Origin: Heterotrichella gracilis
Taxonomy: Eukaryota > Sar > Xanthophyceae > Tribonematales > Xanthonemataceae
Reading direction: 5' to 3'
DNA length: 48,262 nt
Assembly: GCA_032358255.1 (NCBI GenBank)
Contig: JAULBX010026430.1
Coordinates: 1 to 48,262, forward strand
A program made the translations under genes and the position numbers. Below are positions 23,310-35,024 of this stretch, one piece after another. The number at the start of each line of letters is the position of its first letter. Position 1 is the stretch's first letter. Under the pieces are notes generated by a model. That model searched no databases. It was not told the origin of the DNA and worked only from the letters and a program-made list of their open reading frames with translations.

Positions 23310-23705
23310 GGGGCGATGCTGAAAAGGAGGCCATGATGGGCCTGGTGGGTTGGTCTATCGGCTGGGAAAGATGAAGACGAAGGACGGTGGTTGTAACCCT
23401 CTTGAATCGACAAGCGATGTGCTAGTAAGTTGCTTTACAGGCTTGCCTGTGCTAGCTGAGTTTTCTCCCTTTTTCCGCGGTCCTCCCCTTGCACTGTTGT
23501 TTGGGTCTGTCACTCTGGAGTCACTTCTAATACAAGACTTGGCATCGTGGTTCGCCACAGCTTGTTTGACCACGTCAGATATCAGATAGCACAGCAGCAG
23601 TCGGCCAGGAAACCCTCACCGCCTGCATGCATTTCCAGCAATGCATGCAAAAGTCCTCGGACGCTTGCGTGCAACAACCTAACTGTGCACCCTCTCTCTA
23701 AGCCT
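23310..23705. other. Divergent intergenic region
   Basis: This separates the PIG-V start (minus) from paralog A (plus). It contains one 79-codon frame (23350-23589, +) without recognisable features. Promoters for both genes are expected here, but I see no clear element. Confidence 0.35.
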
Positions 23706-23778
23706 TAGACTCTTCCTTATACACTGCTGAGTTGCAGTTTGTCTCATGCCCTGTAGAGGTCGCCATACCTAGGAAACA

Positions 23779-25137
23779 ATGGTTGTCATCTCCGGTAGTT
23801 TCTGTGGGTTCTCACCCACACCAGCGTGTATGCGACCTCGGCCAGAGGGTCAGGCGTTTTGTGGGCGGCCTCTTATTGCATATGGCACTCCATGTTTTTC
23901 AAAGAATGTGGTGAAGGGCTCGAGGGCTCTCGGAACGGTGAGTTGCAGTTGGTTTTGACCACCCGCTGGGTGGGTGGGGCGCTGCACGGGCTCAAAGAAA
24001 GTGTGACCTCTTTCCGTTATCAACCTTGCCGTGCGGGTTATCAACAAAGTGTTAACATTGCCTCTTCCGTTGGTATGCAGCGTGCTTCGTCAATCAAGTC
24101 CGAGACCAAGCCAGCGTCACCCAAGCCCGTGACCAAGCAACAGGCTGCACCTGCAGCCGTCGAGGAAGACTACATCTCGCCCTACTACCTCTACCCTTTT
24201 GTTGCTATCACTGGGATGTTTGTGGTTGAGCAGCTGCTTGGCATTGACATGCCTGCTGACTTCGGGCTAGCTGAGAGGGTATGTCTGTGCCACCATCGCT
24301 TCTGCTACTGATGGTGCTGCTGTCACTCAGCTTGCTAAATGACTGTGTTGTATAAAAACTTGAGCTATTCCTTGACATCATGTTGCCCCACTGTAAAGCT
24401 GTATTGGCAAACTCGTGCACAGGTTGTTTTGCGCAATGCTAACCACGCTAGACAACAGCATACACTCAAATTCCCTGTACAACATGTTGTTTCGTTCACA
24501 CCTCTATAACGCAAAACTACCGCTGGCGTTGCAGCTGGTACTGGCGGCGGCTGTGCTCGGAGTTGTTGTGGCTTTTGGCTTTGGCTTGGCGAGGTGGATG
24601 ACCGTCATAGACAGGAGGCCCACTTGGGTGGAGGTGTAGGTGGGCAGGCGCGGCATCCAGGTAGAATTTCAAGTTTGTTTTGCTCGAACTCGTGATGTCA
24701 CCAAGGTATTGCAACCCAGTACTATGGTGTGATCTCACCCCAGTGGTCAAAGTGCAGGTGGACGCTGTGCACCAGTGCGCGCCCTCGTGACAGGTAGTAC
24801 AACCCACTTTGATCTCACCCCAGTGGTCAAACCGCAGATGGACATGGTCGAAGGGGCTGGCATGTGGGCACGGCCAGTGGGCGCCCTGTATTTGACCGTC
24901 GACACCATTGCAGAGCACACTCGCAACACCCGCTCCAAACTGGACCGCTACTTCACCGACGCGGTCCAGGGGCACCCCTGTGCCAAGGGGCTCAAGGTGC
25001 AGAAGGTGGAGTACCTCCTAATGGAAGGGGTTGCGAAATACGAGCGCCAACCTGTAGCCTCGCCTTTCGACTTCCTGGATTTCAATGTGTATAACATGTT
25101 CACTGTGGTAAAGTCGGTGCGTGTCAAGCTGAAGTAG
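23779..25137 (+). CDS. Unrecognised membrane protein, paralog A
   Basis: The model uses four exons: 23779-23937, 24081-24278, 24535-24633 and 24838-25137, giving 251 residues and TAG. Exon 1 (starting MVVISGSFCGFSPTPAC) is rich in Ser, Arg, Pro and Gly and could be a plastid transit peptide. Exon 2 gives a Lys/Pro linker and a weakly hydrophobic segment (YLYPFVAITGMFVVEQLL). Exon 3 is a clear transmembrane helix (LVLAAAVLGVVVAFGFGLA) followed by ARWMTVIDRR. Exon 4 is a soluble alpha/beta-looking domain (VGALYLTVDTIAE, GHPCAKGLKVQKVEYLL, VYNMFTVVKSVRVKL). The exon 3 donor is weak (GTGTAG). Using the donor position of paralog B would include a TAG. I do not recognise the family; conservation with paralog B supports a real protein. 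Confidence 0.65.
24745..24837 (+). repeat. Echo of the paralog A last-exon acceptor
   Basis: The stretch gatctcaccccagtggtcaa, then agtgcaggtggacgctgtgc, precedes the true acceptor region gatctcaccccagtggtcaa, then accgcagatggacatg. In paralog B the same place (35880-36037) holds three copies of a related roughly 60-base unit with gtgatctcactcc. Confidence 0.85.
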
Positions 25138-25758
25138 GGTTGGTAGAGGACTGAAGGGGTTGGGTAAGTCCTTGCCAACCTCAATACTGCTCCATGGGAT
25201 TGGCTGCATGGGATCTGGGAAGGGCGTGCCTGGTTGTACTTTCACTTTGGTTCCTAATCACGCTGTGCCAGGCAAAGGTTGGCTTTGTGTGGTTGGAATG
25301 TTGGCCCCTGTGTTGCTGGGCACTGCACCTAAGCAACTTTTGTTGGGTTGGCCACGTGGCTGCTCTGTTTGAGTACTGCTTCTCGCTGTCCATTAGTGGG
25401 CGCGCAACCCAGTCCAGTATCCTACACTGTGGTTTCAAGTACGTCTGGCATTATTTTACACGCGTTCCCCCTGGCAGACTGATAAGTGACAAGTGACAGA
25501 TGCCTGTTTAGTAGTACGCCAGGAGTACCTGAAATCACAGCAATGATATTGGACTGGTAGCAATTGAGCTATGTGTATTTGACCCATGCTTCAGCGTTTT
25601 TGTCGATGGGGATGTATTTTTAGCATCTGAATTTGTGCTGTGCCAGGAAATGGGCGTTTTCTGGGCTGGTCACACCTGGTGTTGCTTCCGTTCTGGGTAT
25701 TGTGTGCAACAGCTTTCCATTGCTGTGTGGGATTAATTATTCTGCACATTCAACACGT

Positions 25759-25851
25759 TACCAGCCACCAAACAAGCATGTGCTAGCCTGTTTAGGGCCC
25801 CCACATTCCATGACGCGTGGGGGCTAGCACGTGCTTGTTTGGTGGCCGGTA
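25759..25851. repeat. Long hairpin, arms about 30 bases
   Basis: Arm 25759-25788 (accagccaccaaacaagcat, then gtgctagcc) pairs with 25822-25851 (ggctagcacgtgcttgtttg, then gtggccggt) with few mismatches. An inner CCCCCAC/GTGGGGG pairing extends the stem. It lies at the 3' edge of duplication copy A and is absent from copy B. Confidence 0.9.
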
Positions 25852-26883
25852 CTGGGTTGATTGTGCAGAGGAGCTTACTAGTACATGTACGACGATCACC
25901 ACCCAGGTCTGAGATTAACCTTTACACTTGCTGTGGGAACAATTGGCTCCAAACCTGTGCTGGTGGGATGTCTTGTTCACGCGTTATTTTGCTTGGAAGA
26001 AGACTGGCTTTGTCACGTTGTAACACTTATCAAGAACTGTTGAAGCATCTCACGTCCTTTCTTAAGCTGCCGTTGGGAAAGGGACCTCACATCACTGTTA
26101 ACTACGTGACTCACCGTCACCACACCCTCACACTTTCAAGTTGGAGACTGGCCATTCTTGGGACCCTTCCCATGCCTGTCACAAGTGACTGAAGTAATTA
26201 TTGCCAGGGATGAGCTTGTGTTTGCTCCTGTGCGTGTGCTCGTGCTTGTTCTTGCTTGTAGCACGGGTTTGTGGGCTATGTTGCTGATCATTCAAACTAC
26301 CCTGCTGCAACATTTAAATGCTGATAAATATATTAAATTTACAGGGTACAAGCTTGTCTCCCTTGTACAGCATTAATTTTGCTTGGAGTCTACGTAGCCC
26401 CATGGAAAAGGTGGCACAGCTTACATCACTTGTAATGAGACAGCAGTAGTGGAGCTACTCGGTGTAGACCCCGTCCAGTTGCTCGGTGTCTCACCGCATT
26501 GCACATGCATGCATATGCGCATGCATTCAAACCTGTTGCTCTCAGTCTGGCCAAAGCCGTAATATGAAGTGAGAACATCCTTTGAAGACAGCATACACCC
26601 GCTGCCAGCATGACAGCAACAACCCTGAGCGGGGAGGGGCGGTGGCAGGGCCAAGTGCTGATGGGCACATGCGGTAGGCACCTTGCCCCTCCCACTACCT
26701 GACCTGCTTGGTCGTTGAAACACGTAATGTTGTGCTGTACGGTGCGTATAATACAGGTTGTAGCTCGATGGTTCACAACTGCTGCTTACGGAGAGGTGTA
26801 TGCATGCCCTTTGCCTAACCAACCCTAAGCACAACCAACTAGGGTTTCCCAGCAACCTTTTTAAGCCTCCTGTACTTACGCAG
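25852..26883. other. Unassigned interval before the DUF72 gene
   Basis: A 117-codon plus-strand frame (25839-26192) overlaps the hairpin arm and has no domain. A palindromic GCAT-rich stretch lies at about 26500-26526. Unresolved 5' exons of the DUF72 gene may be present. Confidence 0.3.
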
Positions 26884-29800
26884 GGTGGAGCGACCCAAGC
26901 CTTCTGCGGTGTGGCAAGCTGTACCCGGTAAGCACACACCTGTGAAACCACTCACACAACCCCATAGCTGAGTGGTGGGCGCCAGCCCAACAAAACCCTA
27001 TGGACACTAGTCCTAGGGTTGAATGGATGGAGTGTGGGAGTGCTGTTCCCATTCCTGGTAAATCGAACTCGTGAACCCCCACCCATTCACCCACGCCACA
27101 TCTGCGTATTGCCGGGGGACACAATTGTACATAACAACATGGGCTCCCACTGTGTTGAAGGAGTGGAATGGGAGGCAAGGCGGTGTGCTTGTTATGCTGG
27201 AGGATCAAATCCACAACCTCACCCATGAATACCAATATGCATGTTGTAAAGTGCCTGGGTCTACAACAGGGTGGCCTCTTAGGGTGCTGGTAGGGTTCCA
27301 TTTGGGCAAGGGTGTGTGTTTGGGTTTGGAAGGAAAAGCTCGCCTAGTGGATGTAAACAACCCCGGCACACTAATGTTATCTTTTTGAAAGAAACACAAG
27401 ATGTAAAAGTATTGCTTGTGCTGTTGCCGCAGGCGTCCGTGAAGACTGCTGAGGATCGGCTGCAGATCTACAGCAGGCACTTCCCTTGTGTGGAGGTACG
27501 GGATTAGGGAATAGGGTATAGGGTCCACAGCAGGGCTCTTCCCATGTGTGGAGGTGGAGGTGGGGGGTGGGGTCTAGGGTCTAAGGTCTACAGCAGGCAC
27601 CTCCCATGTGTGGAGGTACGGGGCTAGGGTTTAGGGTTTAAGTCTAGGGTCTAGGGTTTAGGATCTACAGCAGGCACTTCCCGTGTGTGGAGGTGAGCGG
27701 CAGGTGGATCTGAATTTGAACAGTTGCAAGCGGTGATGGGTTGGTAAAGTTGTTATGAGTAACAGTTTTTCTATGCCCTGTGGTTGGCGCTTACTAGGCG
27801 CTGCTGCTTCCTTAGTCCCCATGTGGCGGTGCCCCTGTTCTCACTTACAATTCATTTGTCTCCACAGGTTGACAGCAGCTGCTATGCCATCCCCAGGCCA
27901 GAGACAACTGCAAGGTGAGTTTACATTTCAAAAAAACAGAAAGGGGTAAAATAAAGTGAGTGAACGCACATATGTCCCTGACAGTGCGCCACGTGGCATC
28001 TCCCCCACCCCAACCCACATCGTGTTTCCCCCTGCAACCAGAACATGACATCAATGGTATCATCGTTGTACTCCTTTGCATTGCAATTGGGAAAAGAGGG
28101 ACCGGCAGCATTTGGAAAGCTGATTGAATGAAATGCTCAGCATTGCAACACGAGCTACAGCACAGCCAAAGTGGTATATTTTTTACTGAGATGTGCACAA
28201 TATATGCATCAGGCACGAATGCCTATTTTGTCAGAGAAGTTCGGGGATATTGCTGCATATTGAAATAAAGAAAGAAAGGGAACGAACGCAGTGACAAGCC
28301 TGGTACAACATATCACGTTCACCACTATTTCCCATCCCCAGGTGGGCCAAATCCACTCCCCCGGGCTTCAAATTCCACTTCAAGGCATTTGGCCCCTTTT
28401 GCAGCCAAACCTGCACCCTGGAATCCCTCCCAAGGGGGGTACGAGACAGGGTGGTGCAGCAGGGGGGAAACGGGGAGGGAAACCTGGGAGGGGGGAATAA
28501 TGGCAATCAGCGGCGCATGCGGCTGTGCGATCTGCCTGCGGATGTGCAAGACGAGCTTTGGGCGGGGTTCCATGCCTGCCTCGAACCAGTGATCAAGGTG
28601 TGGTGTGGGAGTCGCATGCAAGTATATTGCAGGGTTTCATACTATACTGACCAGTCATGAATGTGAGGCCAGGGGGTGGTTAAGTTAGTGCGCTGTCTGG
28701 TTGACCTCGATCTTTCCCCTTTGCACACACCATCTGGGGTCGTTCCATATAAAGACCCCACCCACTCCACCCTCCCCAATTCCCATAACCAAACCCACCC
28801 CTCCCTCCTCACCTCTCCAGGCCAACCGCATGGGCGCCGTGGTGTTCCAATTCCACCTATCGTTCACCCCCTGTGCCTCCTCCCGGGCCCACGTGGAGGA
28901 CCTACGCACCCGATTGGACCCACGCCTGGAGATGGCAGTGGAGTTCAGGGACAGGCGGTGGTTCCAGGGTGCGCAAGAACCCTAAACCTTAAATGGAAAC
29001 CCTAGCTAGGCGCGACCCCACTGAGAGTTGAGAGGACCCCGTGCCTGGTGATGGTCGTGGAGTCAGGGACAAAACTCCAGCTAGGGTTCTGGTGAGCTTT
29101 ACCTAGATGTGGCATGAGGGTGAGAGCCCTAGCAGAAACTCTACCACAACCCCCCTTCCCCCCTTGAGCCCAGATCCCTCCCAGTGCGCCAACACCTGCG
29201 CCAGGCAAAACCCTAGCAGAAATCCTAATAGCAACCCTCCCCTTGCACCAGACCCCTCCCAGTGCGCCGACACCTGCGCCTGGCTTGAGAGGCTGGGCGT
29301 GTGCCTGATCGCATCAGATGACCTGCAGCACGAGGTGGTGCAAAAGGACAGGGAGCAGAGCGGGCTGCCGCCAGGTGGGTTCGCAATACGGTTTTGGTTT
29401 TGTCAAGGTTTAGGGTTTAGGGTTTAGGGTTTTTGAGGTGGCGCAGAGGGAGCAGAGCCGGCTGCCTCCACGTGGGCTGGGAGGTTTGCTCAACAAGAGG
29501 AAGCATTGTACATGTGTTTGGGGTTGCACAGTGTGCTATTCTGGGGTGCAGCGTGAAATTGTCCTTGGTATATTGTATGCATGTGGCAGAAAGGGGAGGC
29601 GACATTGCAGTTTTTGAAGGACAAGGGCCGGATATTGTAGGAAATCCTTTGCTGATCAATATTGTGTAGCCCTGGCTGTCCTCCAGCCACCCACCCCTCG
29701 CCCAATTTATACTCCACCCCAGTATCCCACACGCACCCCTTGCAGGCCAACAGCGTGTGGTGCTGCCCATGGCCCTAGCTGTGACCCAGCCCCGCTACCT

Positions 29801-30983
29801 GTACGTGCGGGTGCACAGGCGACATGGCAGGGGGGAGAGAGTACTGTCACATGGGGAGATACAGGCAAGGGAGTGGGGAAATAGGGGGGTCTTTTGTATG
29901 CCCTTGGTTTGATGCGTCCATCAAAGGGGTTGGTATATTGTACGTGCATGTACTGATGTGTGCTGGGAGGGGGCCAGGATCGCAAAGGAGGGCAAAAGTC
30001 CCTGGCCATGCATCGATGCGTGTATTGAGGGAAGCGGATGCATGGACCAATGCCTGCATTCAGAAAAGCATTGACATTTGCATCACGCCTCATATCAAGC
30101 CTACACTCCTTCACCTCCCGTCCCCACCACCACAACCCCACATCCGGCCCCCTCCCCCTAGGACTGGACCCACCGCCTCCAACCCCTCACCCCCCTCCTC
30201 CGCGGCCCCTGCTACTTCATGTGGGGCACAGACTGGGAGGACGCACCCCTGCTCAACGCGCGCCACCTGGCAGACGCACTGCCACGTGGCGCAGCAGCAG
30301 ACTGGGCGGGCCACCTGCGCAGCAACACCAGCAAGGGCTCGCTGCGTGCTCTGTTTGGGGCAGTGGGGGCTGAGGGGAGGGGGGCGGCAGGGGGGAAGGT
30401 GGCGGTGGGGGCGGCGGGGGGGCAAGAAAAGGACCTTGCAACGGAAATGCGTGGGGATTGTGTTACCAGTGGTGCGACGGCATCGGCCCCGCTGGAAGAC
30501 ATTGCCTGTGCCAGTGGGGACGGGGATGGGGATAGGGATGGGGGCAATGGATATGGGGATGGAGCCATTGCCCACTGCCGTAATGCTGACAGTGGGGATG
30601 GAGTTCAAGGTAGTGGGGATGCAGCGCAGCGGCGCGACCCCCATGGAGCGGCAGGCGGCGCATCAGCCACAGGGCCGCCACCTGGCGCCAGCCACATGCA
30701 CCAACCACCCTGCAGCACTGGTGCTGATGACACCCGGCCTGGGTCAAGCAGTGGGCCCAGGGGCTGTCATGACGATGCCAATGGTGGTGGTGGAGGAGGA
30801 GGTGGTGGTGGTGGTGGTGGTGGTTGTGTGCACAACACGCGGCTGCCGCAGACAGATGATGCTTCACCCTGCGAGGCTGCTGCGTGCCATGTGGCGGCGC
30901 CTGCAGCGCAGCGCAAGCGGCAGAAGACCAAGACGAGCGCGGGGACGCGCCCAATCAGTGCCTTCTTTCAGGCAGGTGGTTAG
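26884..30983 (+). CDS. DUF72 (YecE-like) protein with C-terminal PIP-like motif
   Basis: In-phase exons are 27433-27495, 27868-27914, 28342-28597, 28821-28968, 29252-29374, 29746-29840 and 30162-30983, 517 residues to TAG. An exon at about 26884-26927 (FCGVASCTR) fits the family's N-terminal GTASW element, but its link is unresolved. DUF72 features follow in order: AEDRLQIYSRHFPCVEVDSS, CYAIPRPETTARWAKSTPPG, FKFHFKAFGPF, LCDLPADVQDELW, GAVVFQFHLSFTP, MAVEFRDRRWF, RLGVCLIASD and PRYLYVRVHRR. DUF72 is a TIM-barrel family with no settled biochemistry. The last exon adds a long Gly/Asp-rich tail with a poly-Gly run, then a basic patch (RKRQKTKTSAG) and TRPISAFFQAGG at the very end, which resembles a PCNA-interacting peptide. 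The 29840 donor (GTACTG) is weak. Confidence 0.85.
27466..27700 (+). repeat. Four tandem copies of a DUF72 exon end and donor
   Basis: The exon end ctacagcaggcacttccctt, then gtgtggag-gtacggg (27466-27500), is repeated at about 27522-27555, 27587-27621 and 27664-27693. All keep 'tgtggaggt'; spacers are made of TTTAGGG-like and TCTAGGG sequence. Only the first copy is preceded by the rest of the exon. Confidence 0.9.
29020..29250 (+). repeat. Echoes of DUF72 exon edges
   Basis: At 29030-29068, ccccgtgcctggtgatggtc, then gtggagtcagggaca, copies the end of exon 28821-28968. At 29172-29206, a CCCAG acceptor plus atccctcccagtgcgccaac copies the start of exon 29252-29374 (acccctcccagtgcgccgac). 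The second echo is open in frame right through to the true exon. A third, at 29437-29482, copies that exon's end. Confidence 0.82.
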
Positions 30984-32110
30984 TCGGTTACAGCACGATG
31001 CGTTCCTGCCATGGTGTATGTACCTGGCTTGTCCCCTGTTTGGTACTCCCTTTCTTTCTATCTTCCTTCGATCTTCTTATTCTATACCCTATTAGGGGGT
31101 AGTAAACCCTATGTACAGCCCTCAGGTTACGATCAGCCAGCCCGAGGCTGTTGGCCAGGCTGGCAATAAGCCGAGACGGCTGGGAACATGAATGCCCTGT
31201 ATATTTATTTTTACTCATGGTGAGGCTGAGTTCACAGAACGTAACATGACATCGCTCTCAGAATTGGCAGGGGAACCACTTGGGGGAATAGGACAGTGGC
31301 AAAGGGCTAGCTACAGCCTATTATGACAATAGAAAGCATTCAAATTAATTAGGCACTTGCTCCTGCTGGGGAAAGCCGCGTCCTTTGTGTAAAATGCCTG
31401 CAGGCTGGAGCGAATAACTCCTCGCTAAATTAAATGGCCAGGGTCGCAGGAAATGGGTATGCGTACAGCCACAGAGGTAAAAGAGTTGCTTAGAAAGGCT
31501 TTGCTGAATTGGACTATCTGTCTCTCGCTAGGCAAAACGAAGCAGATGGCAATAAAGGCCGCCAACTCAGTTGCCAAGTGACTTGCATGCTTGCCCAGCA
31601 ACCCCAAGTCAGGGTATCACAAGACTCCTGGAGCCTGGACCAGCGTGCTACTGCGCATTAAGATGCCCCCCCCGATGGCAATGGTTGATGCTATGGATCG
31701 CGCGATAACATCCTTGAAACAAATCGGTACAATTGTAAAGCACTGGTCAGCTTGATGATTACCACTGGCGCGCTTAGCTGGCTGTACCTATGCCCACCCA
31801 GCGGCACGCACCCTGGGCCACCTGTGAATATCTTCCCTAGAACCCCGCCATTAACGTTTCGGGACGAGGCGGGGGGAATATTGATGACCAACAGGCGGTA
31901 GTACCGCGTTGGGACCAAAACCTTGGAGGAAAAATGCCGGAAATGTGGCGGCTGGCCAAGCTGCGGCATCAGTGGCTGGCCGAGGGTTTAGGGTTTAGGG
32001 TACCTCACAAAATGGTGCGGCTGGCTGCACTGCGGCACCATTTGCACAGGTACCACCCTGGGTACGAAAAGGAATAGGAAAGGTGGCTGACTAGCTGGCA
32101 AGGGTAGGCT
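30984..32110. other. Interval between the DUF72 and DHHC 3' ends
   Basis: Mostly unassigned. A 47-codon open frame at 31934-32077 (+) is built of two related halves (MWRLAKLRHQWL and MVRLAALRHHLH) joined by TTTAGGG repeats. It looks like an orphan exon-edge echo pair. A 92-codon minus-strand frame (31691-31969) overlaps it and has no recognisable domain. Confidence 0.4.
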
Positions 32111-34284
32111 CTACACAATCACAATCTCTTGTTCGTCATCCCAGCACGTGGGGTAGGACAGCCCATCCCCACCCGCCGCCACCCCGGGGGCCAGCCAGCA
32201 GCACGCGTTGGGACCAAAGATTTGGAACAGGTTGTGCACCAGCCCCAGGTGGTAGGGGTGCTGGTAGGCCTTGCCCAGCTTGGCCGCTTGGATCTTGGCT
32301 GTCACCCCCTCGTGGTACTCGATGGTGGTTTTGTTGGAGAGCGCCAGGTAGAGGTTCCATCCCAGGAGGAGGGCCAGGCCTAGGGTAAATGGAAGGGTTC
32401 AGTTGGTAGGTAGAAAGAAAGAAAGAGAGTGAGGGGATGCACAAAAAGGCGGAAATAGGGGGCCACTGGCTGGCACCAGGGCACCACAAGTAGGGTAGGT
32501 ACGTATGCACGCAAGTCGAGGATAATCCGTAGCTGAGCGCATCATTGGAAGGAGGAACGAACTAAAGCAGGAGGCAGATAACAAGGGGGGGTAAAGAAGG
32601 AAAGGGCACCTAGTTCTTGCATGACAGCAAGGCCAGCATTGGATAGTGATAGGGGTAATGCCTTCCTTAGGGTGAGAAGTAGGGTAAGTGATAGGGTAAT
32701 GGCTTACCTAGGGTGAGTGGTAGGGTAATGGCCATGCAGGTGGTGAGCAGCACAGCCCAGATGACTGCATACGCCTCGCCATATGTGCCCCATCCATGCC
32801 TGACGTTCCCCCCTTGGACGATTTGGATGGCGTGGGCTGATTGCAGGAAGAGCGCGTGCAGGATGGCCGCGTTGACGTAGAGCAGAAACAGGATGAAGCC
32901 CCGGTAGTTGTTGTGCCCGATGCAGTTGTTCATCCAGGGGCAGTGGTGGTCCATGCGCAGCACGCAGCGCCTGCACACAAAGGGACATGTGATAAGATTT
33001 TGCTATTGTTCACGGGTTACAATGCGAGGTTTTGACATGGTGGTACTGGGAGTGATCGTTAGGGCATCGCCCATGGAAGGACAGTTCAGGGTTTAGGGTT
33101 TACACTTGTTCATCCAGGGCCAGTGGTGGTCCATGCACAGCACGTAGCCCCTGCACGCAAGGGGTGTAACAAGTTGGCGACTACCACGGGGTGTTTCCGC
33201 GATTTTCGTAAATAAACATTGGTATAATATTTACACGGCACCGTCTTTAAATGCCTGTTTGCACCCCCCATACTTTCATAAATATGAATCTGAATTATAA
33301 ATACACATATTTTAATTACCAATGTATTCATGGCCTATAAATAAAACCTCCACTCCCCCAACAGATTGTAACAATAAAATAACCCAGCCCAACTTTTCAC
33401 TTGTTTTTACGAGAAACTATCATTTCCATGCAAAGCAATACTGTACATCGCCCACCTGCACACGCGACAGTGGTGGCTCCGGGGCGGCTTTGCGTTCTGG
33501 CACTTTTGGCAGAACCGCGACTCCCCGCTGGTGCGCTTGACTTCCACCACCAGCTGCCGCTTCTCTGGCTGCCAGTCTGCGGGTACTGAGCCAGGGTCTA
33601 CTAGCACGCATGCAAAGTAGCAGTAGAGGGATACCGCTGTGTTGATGGTGAGTATGAGGAAATTGGAGACCCCGGGGACTGAGTAGTTGAGCCAGGGGAT
33701 GATCTGCGGGTGGGGGTGGTATGTGTGCACACAGGGGTTTTGTGCTCGTTTGAGGGTTTTGCCTCCTGTCAATTGATGGGTTAGTGCTTGGCCTTGCCCC
33801 AAGACAGGGGTGGCACAGCGTTGCAAGGTCATCTTGTACCTATAACCTATAGGTACATAGCTAGATGCATGCGGGCAAGGCAAGTACTCCCTCACAGTGC
33901 ACTAGGTGTCACGGCATATACCCTTGAAGATGGGGGTGCACCTGCTAGCTACAGCTGTACCCACTGCGCAGGCAACCCTCTTTGGGTTGTGGCCAGGGCA
34001 TGGGTATGGCAGGTGTGGGAGGTATGGAGGGAACAGGAGAGGGCGACAGAGCACGGGTACTAAGTTAATAAAGTCCTGTTACTATCTTATTACCCTAGGA
34101 CAGAGGGACACCAGCAAGCAGGGGCCCACTTGTATCCCCCTCGTCAGGGCCTGGAGGGTGGCAAAGAGAGTGTGTTTGGATATAATCGTACCACAGCTGT
34201 AGTCACTACGAGGTAGATGAAGAAGATGATACAGGTGACCCCAACCACAGTGCCATTGATACGGCTGAAAGCCAGCTTCACCAT
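32111..34284 (-). CDS. DHHC-type protein S-acyltransferase
   Basis: Four exons join in phase: 34284-34192, 33703-33456, 32970-32708 and 32379-32111, giving 290 residues and TAG. The enzyme attaches palmitate to cysteines of client proteins at Golgi, ER or plasma membrane. The zinc-binding region reads [17 protein letters not shown], then the catalytic DHHC at about residues 121-124, followed by [15 protein letters not shown]. Four hydrophobic segments are visible: [51 protein letters not shown], and the segment that spans the last junction. The post-membrane TTIE motif ([10 protein letters not shown]) is intact, and the C-terminus reads [16 protein letters not shown]. An in-frame ATG at 34326 would add 14 residues. 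Length and order match plant PAT proteins. Confidence 0.94.
33107..33172 (-). repeat. Echo of the DHHC-exon acceptor
   Basis: The stretch ttgttcatccagggccagtg, then gtggtccatgcacagcacgt, copies the plus-strand view of 32928-32985, which includes the catalytic DHHC codons and the acceptor. The copy has stops and frame loss but keeps ctgcacgc at the acceptor. A TTTAGGG tract lies just before it (33088-33101). Confidence 0.85.
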
Positions 34285-34949
34285 CGCAGGCTGGGCTGTG
34301 TTGCACCTACTGGCGCGGTATTCCACGCCCAGAAACTAGCTGATCGAGGGCTGCTGTCCGCTGTGCTGGGTTTTATTTGCTTGAAGAGGGCTTTGTCACG
34401 AGTTCAAAGCTCACAAAACTAGCTGAAACTGAGCTGATCGAGCGCTGTGGCTCCTGATACTGTCAGCAAGCCGTCCCTGGTGATGCATGCATGGCGTGTT
34501 TCGGCTAGCTCGAGGGGCCTGTACCGACAAGGTCACATACTGACCATAACGTGGTTCTCCGACGTGAAACCGAGCGCTAGTGAGAGGGTGCGTGCGACCA
34601 GGTTAAAGGGCGTGTTGGCTGCTGGGCTTTGTTAGTGCAGACTTATGCATGCAACGGCACGGTGGTAGAGCCAGGGTCCAGAACAGTTAGGATAGTCGCA
34701 CTTGACATGCGTTCTGCGATGGATAGTGACGAAGGCGCGACGGACCGGTGTTTGAACAAACGTATGCTCGGTGGTTGTTTGAACAGACCCCTTTGGCACT
34801 CATAGGTAGCTGGGATTGGTTGCAGGGAGCAAAAGAAGGAATTTCTAATCCCCGCTATTCACACAGCGCTGCAAAACTTCGGAAGGGCTTGTTCTTCTTG
34901 ATGCAACAACTGCGTGTGTTTTTGCAGTGCAATTGTCCTTCATACCTCG
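34285..34949. other. Divergent region between DHHC and paralog B
   Basis: No supported gene. It contains a short duplicated stretch (aactagctgatcgagggctg near 34335 and gagctgatcgagcgctgtgg near 34430). Promoters for both genes should lie here, but none is recognisable. Confidence 0.35.
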
Positions 34950-35024
34950 CCTTTGACGTTTCCTTGTTCATTGCTGAGTTGCAGTTTGTCTCGTGCCCTG
35001 TGAGGTCGCCATACCTAGGAAACA

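Larger units (their letters stand above)
23706..25740 (+). repeat. Segmental duplication, copy A
   Basis: This segment and 34950-37460 are direct-orientation copies. Shared landmarks in the same order are gagttgcagtttgtctc, aacaatggttg, all four exons, tggctgcatgggatctggg, gctgtgccaggcaa, tgtgttgctggg, gactggtagcaattga and tgctgtgccaggaaa. The copies are diverged, and 3' sequence is conserved well past the stop codon. Confidence 0.9.

Noticed and set aside
25839..26192. 117-codon plus-strand open frame as a gene
   Set aside because: It begins inside a hairpin arm, has no domain, and its codon use is unlike the sure exons.
29824..31095. Longest open frame in the window (423 codons, plus strand)
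   Set aside because: It is an out-of-frame shadow over a DUF72 intron and the GC-rich last exon. The frame starting at 30162 joins in phase to the DUF72 exons and carries the family sequence.
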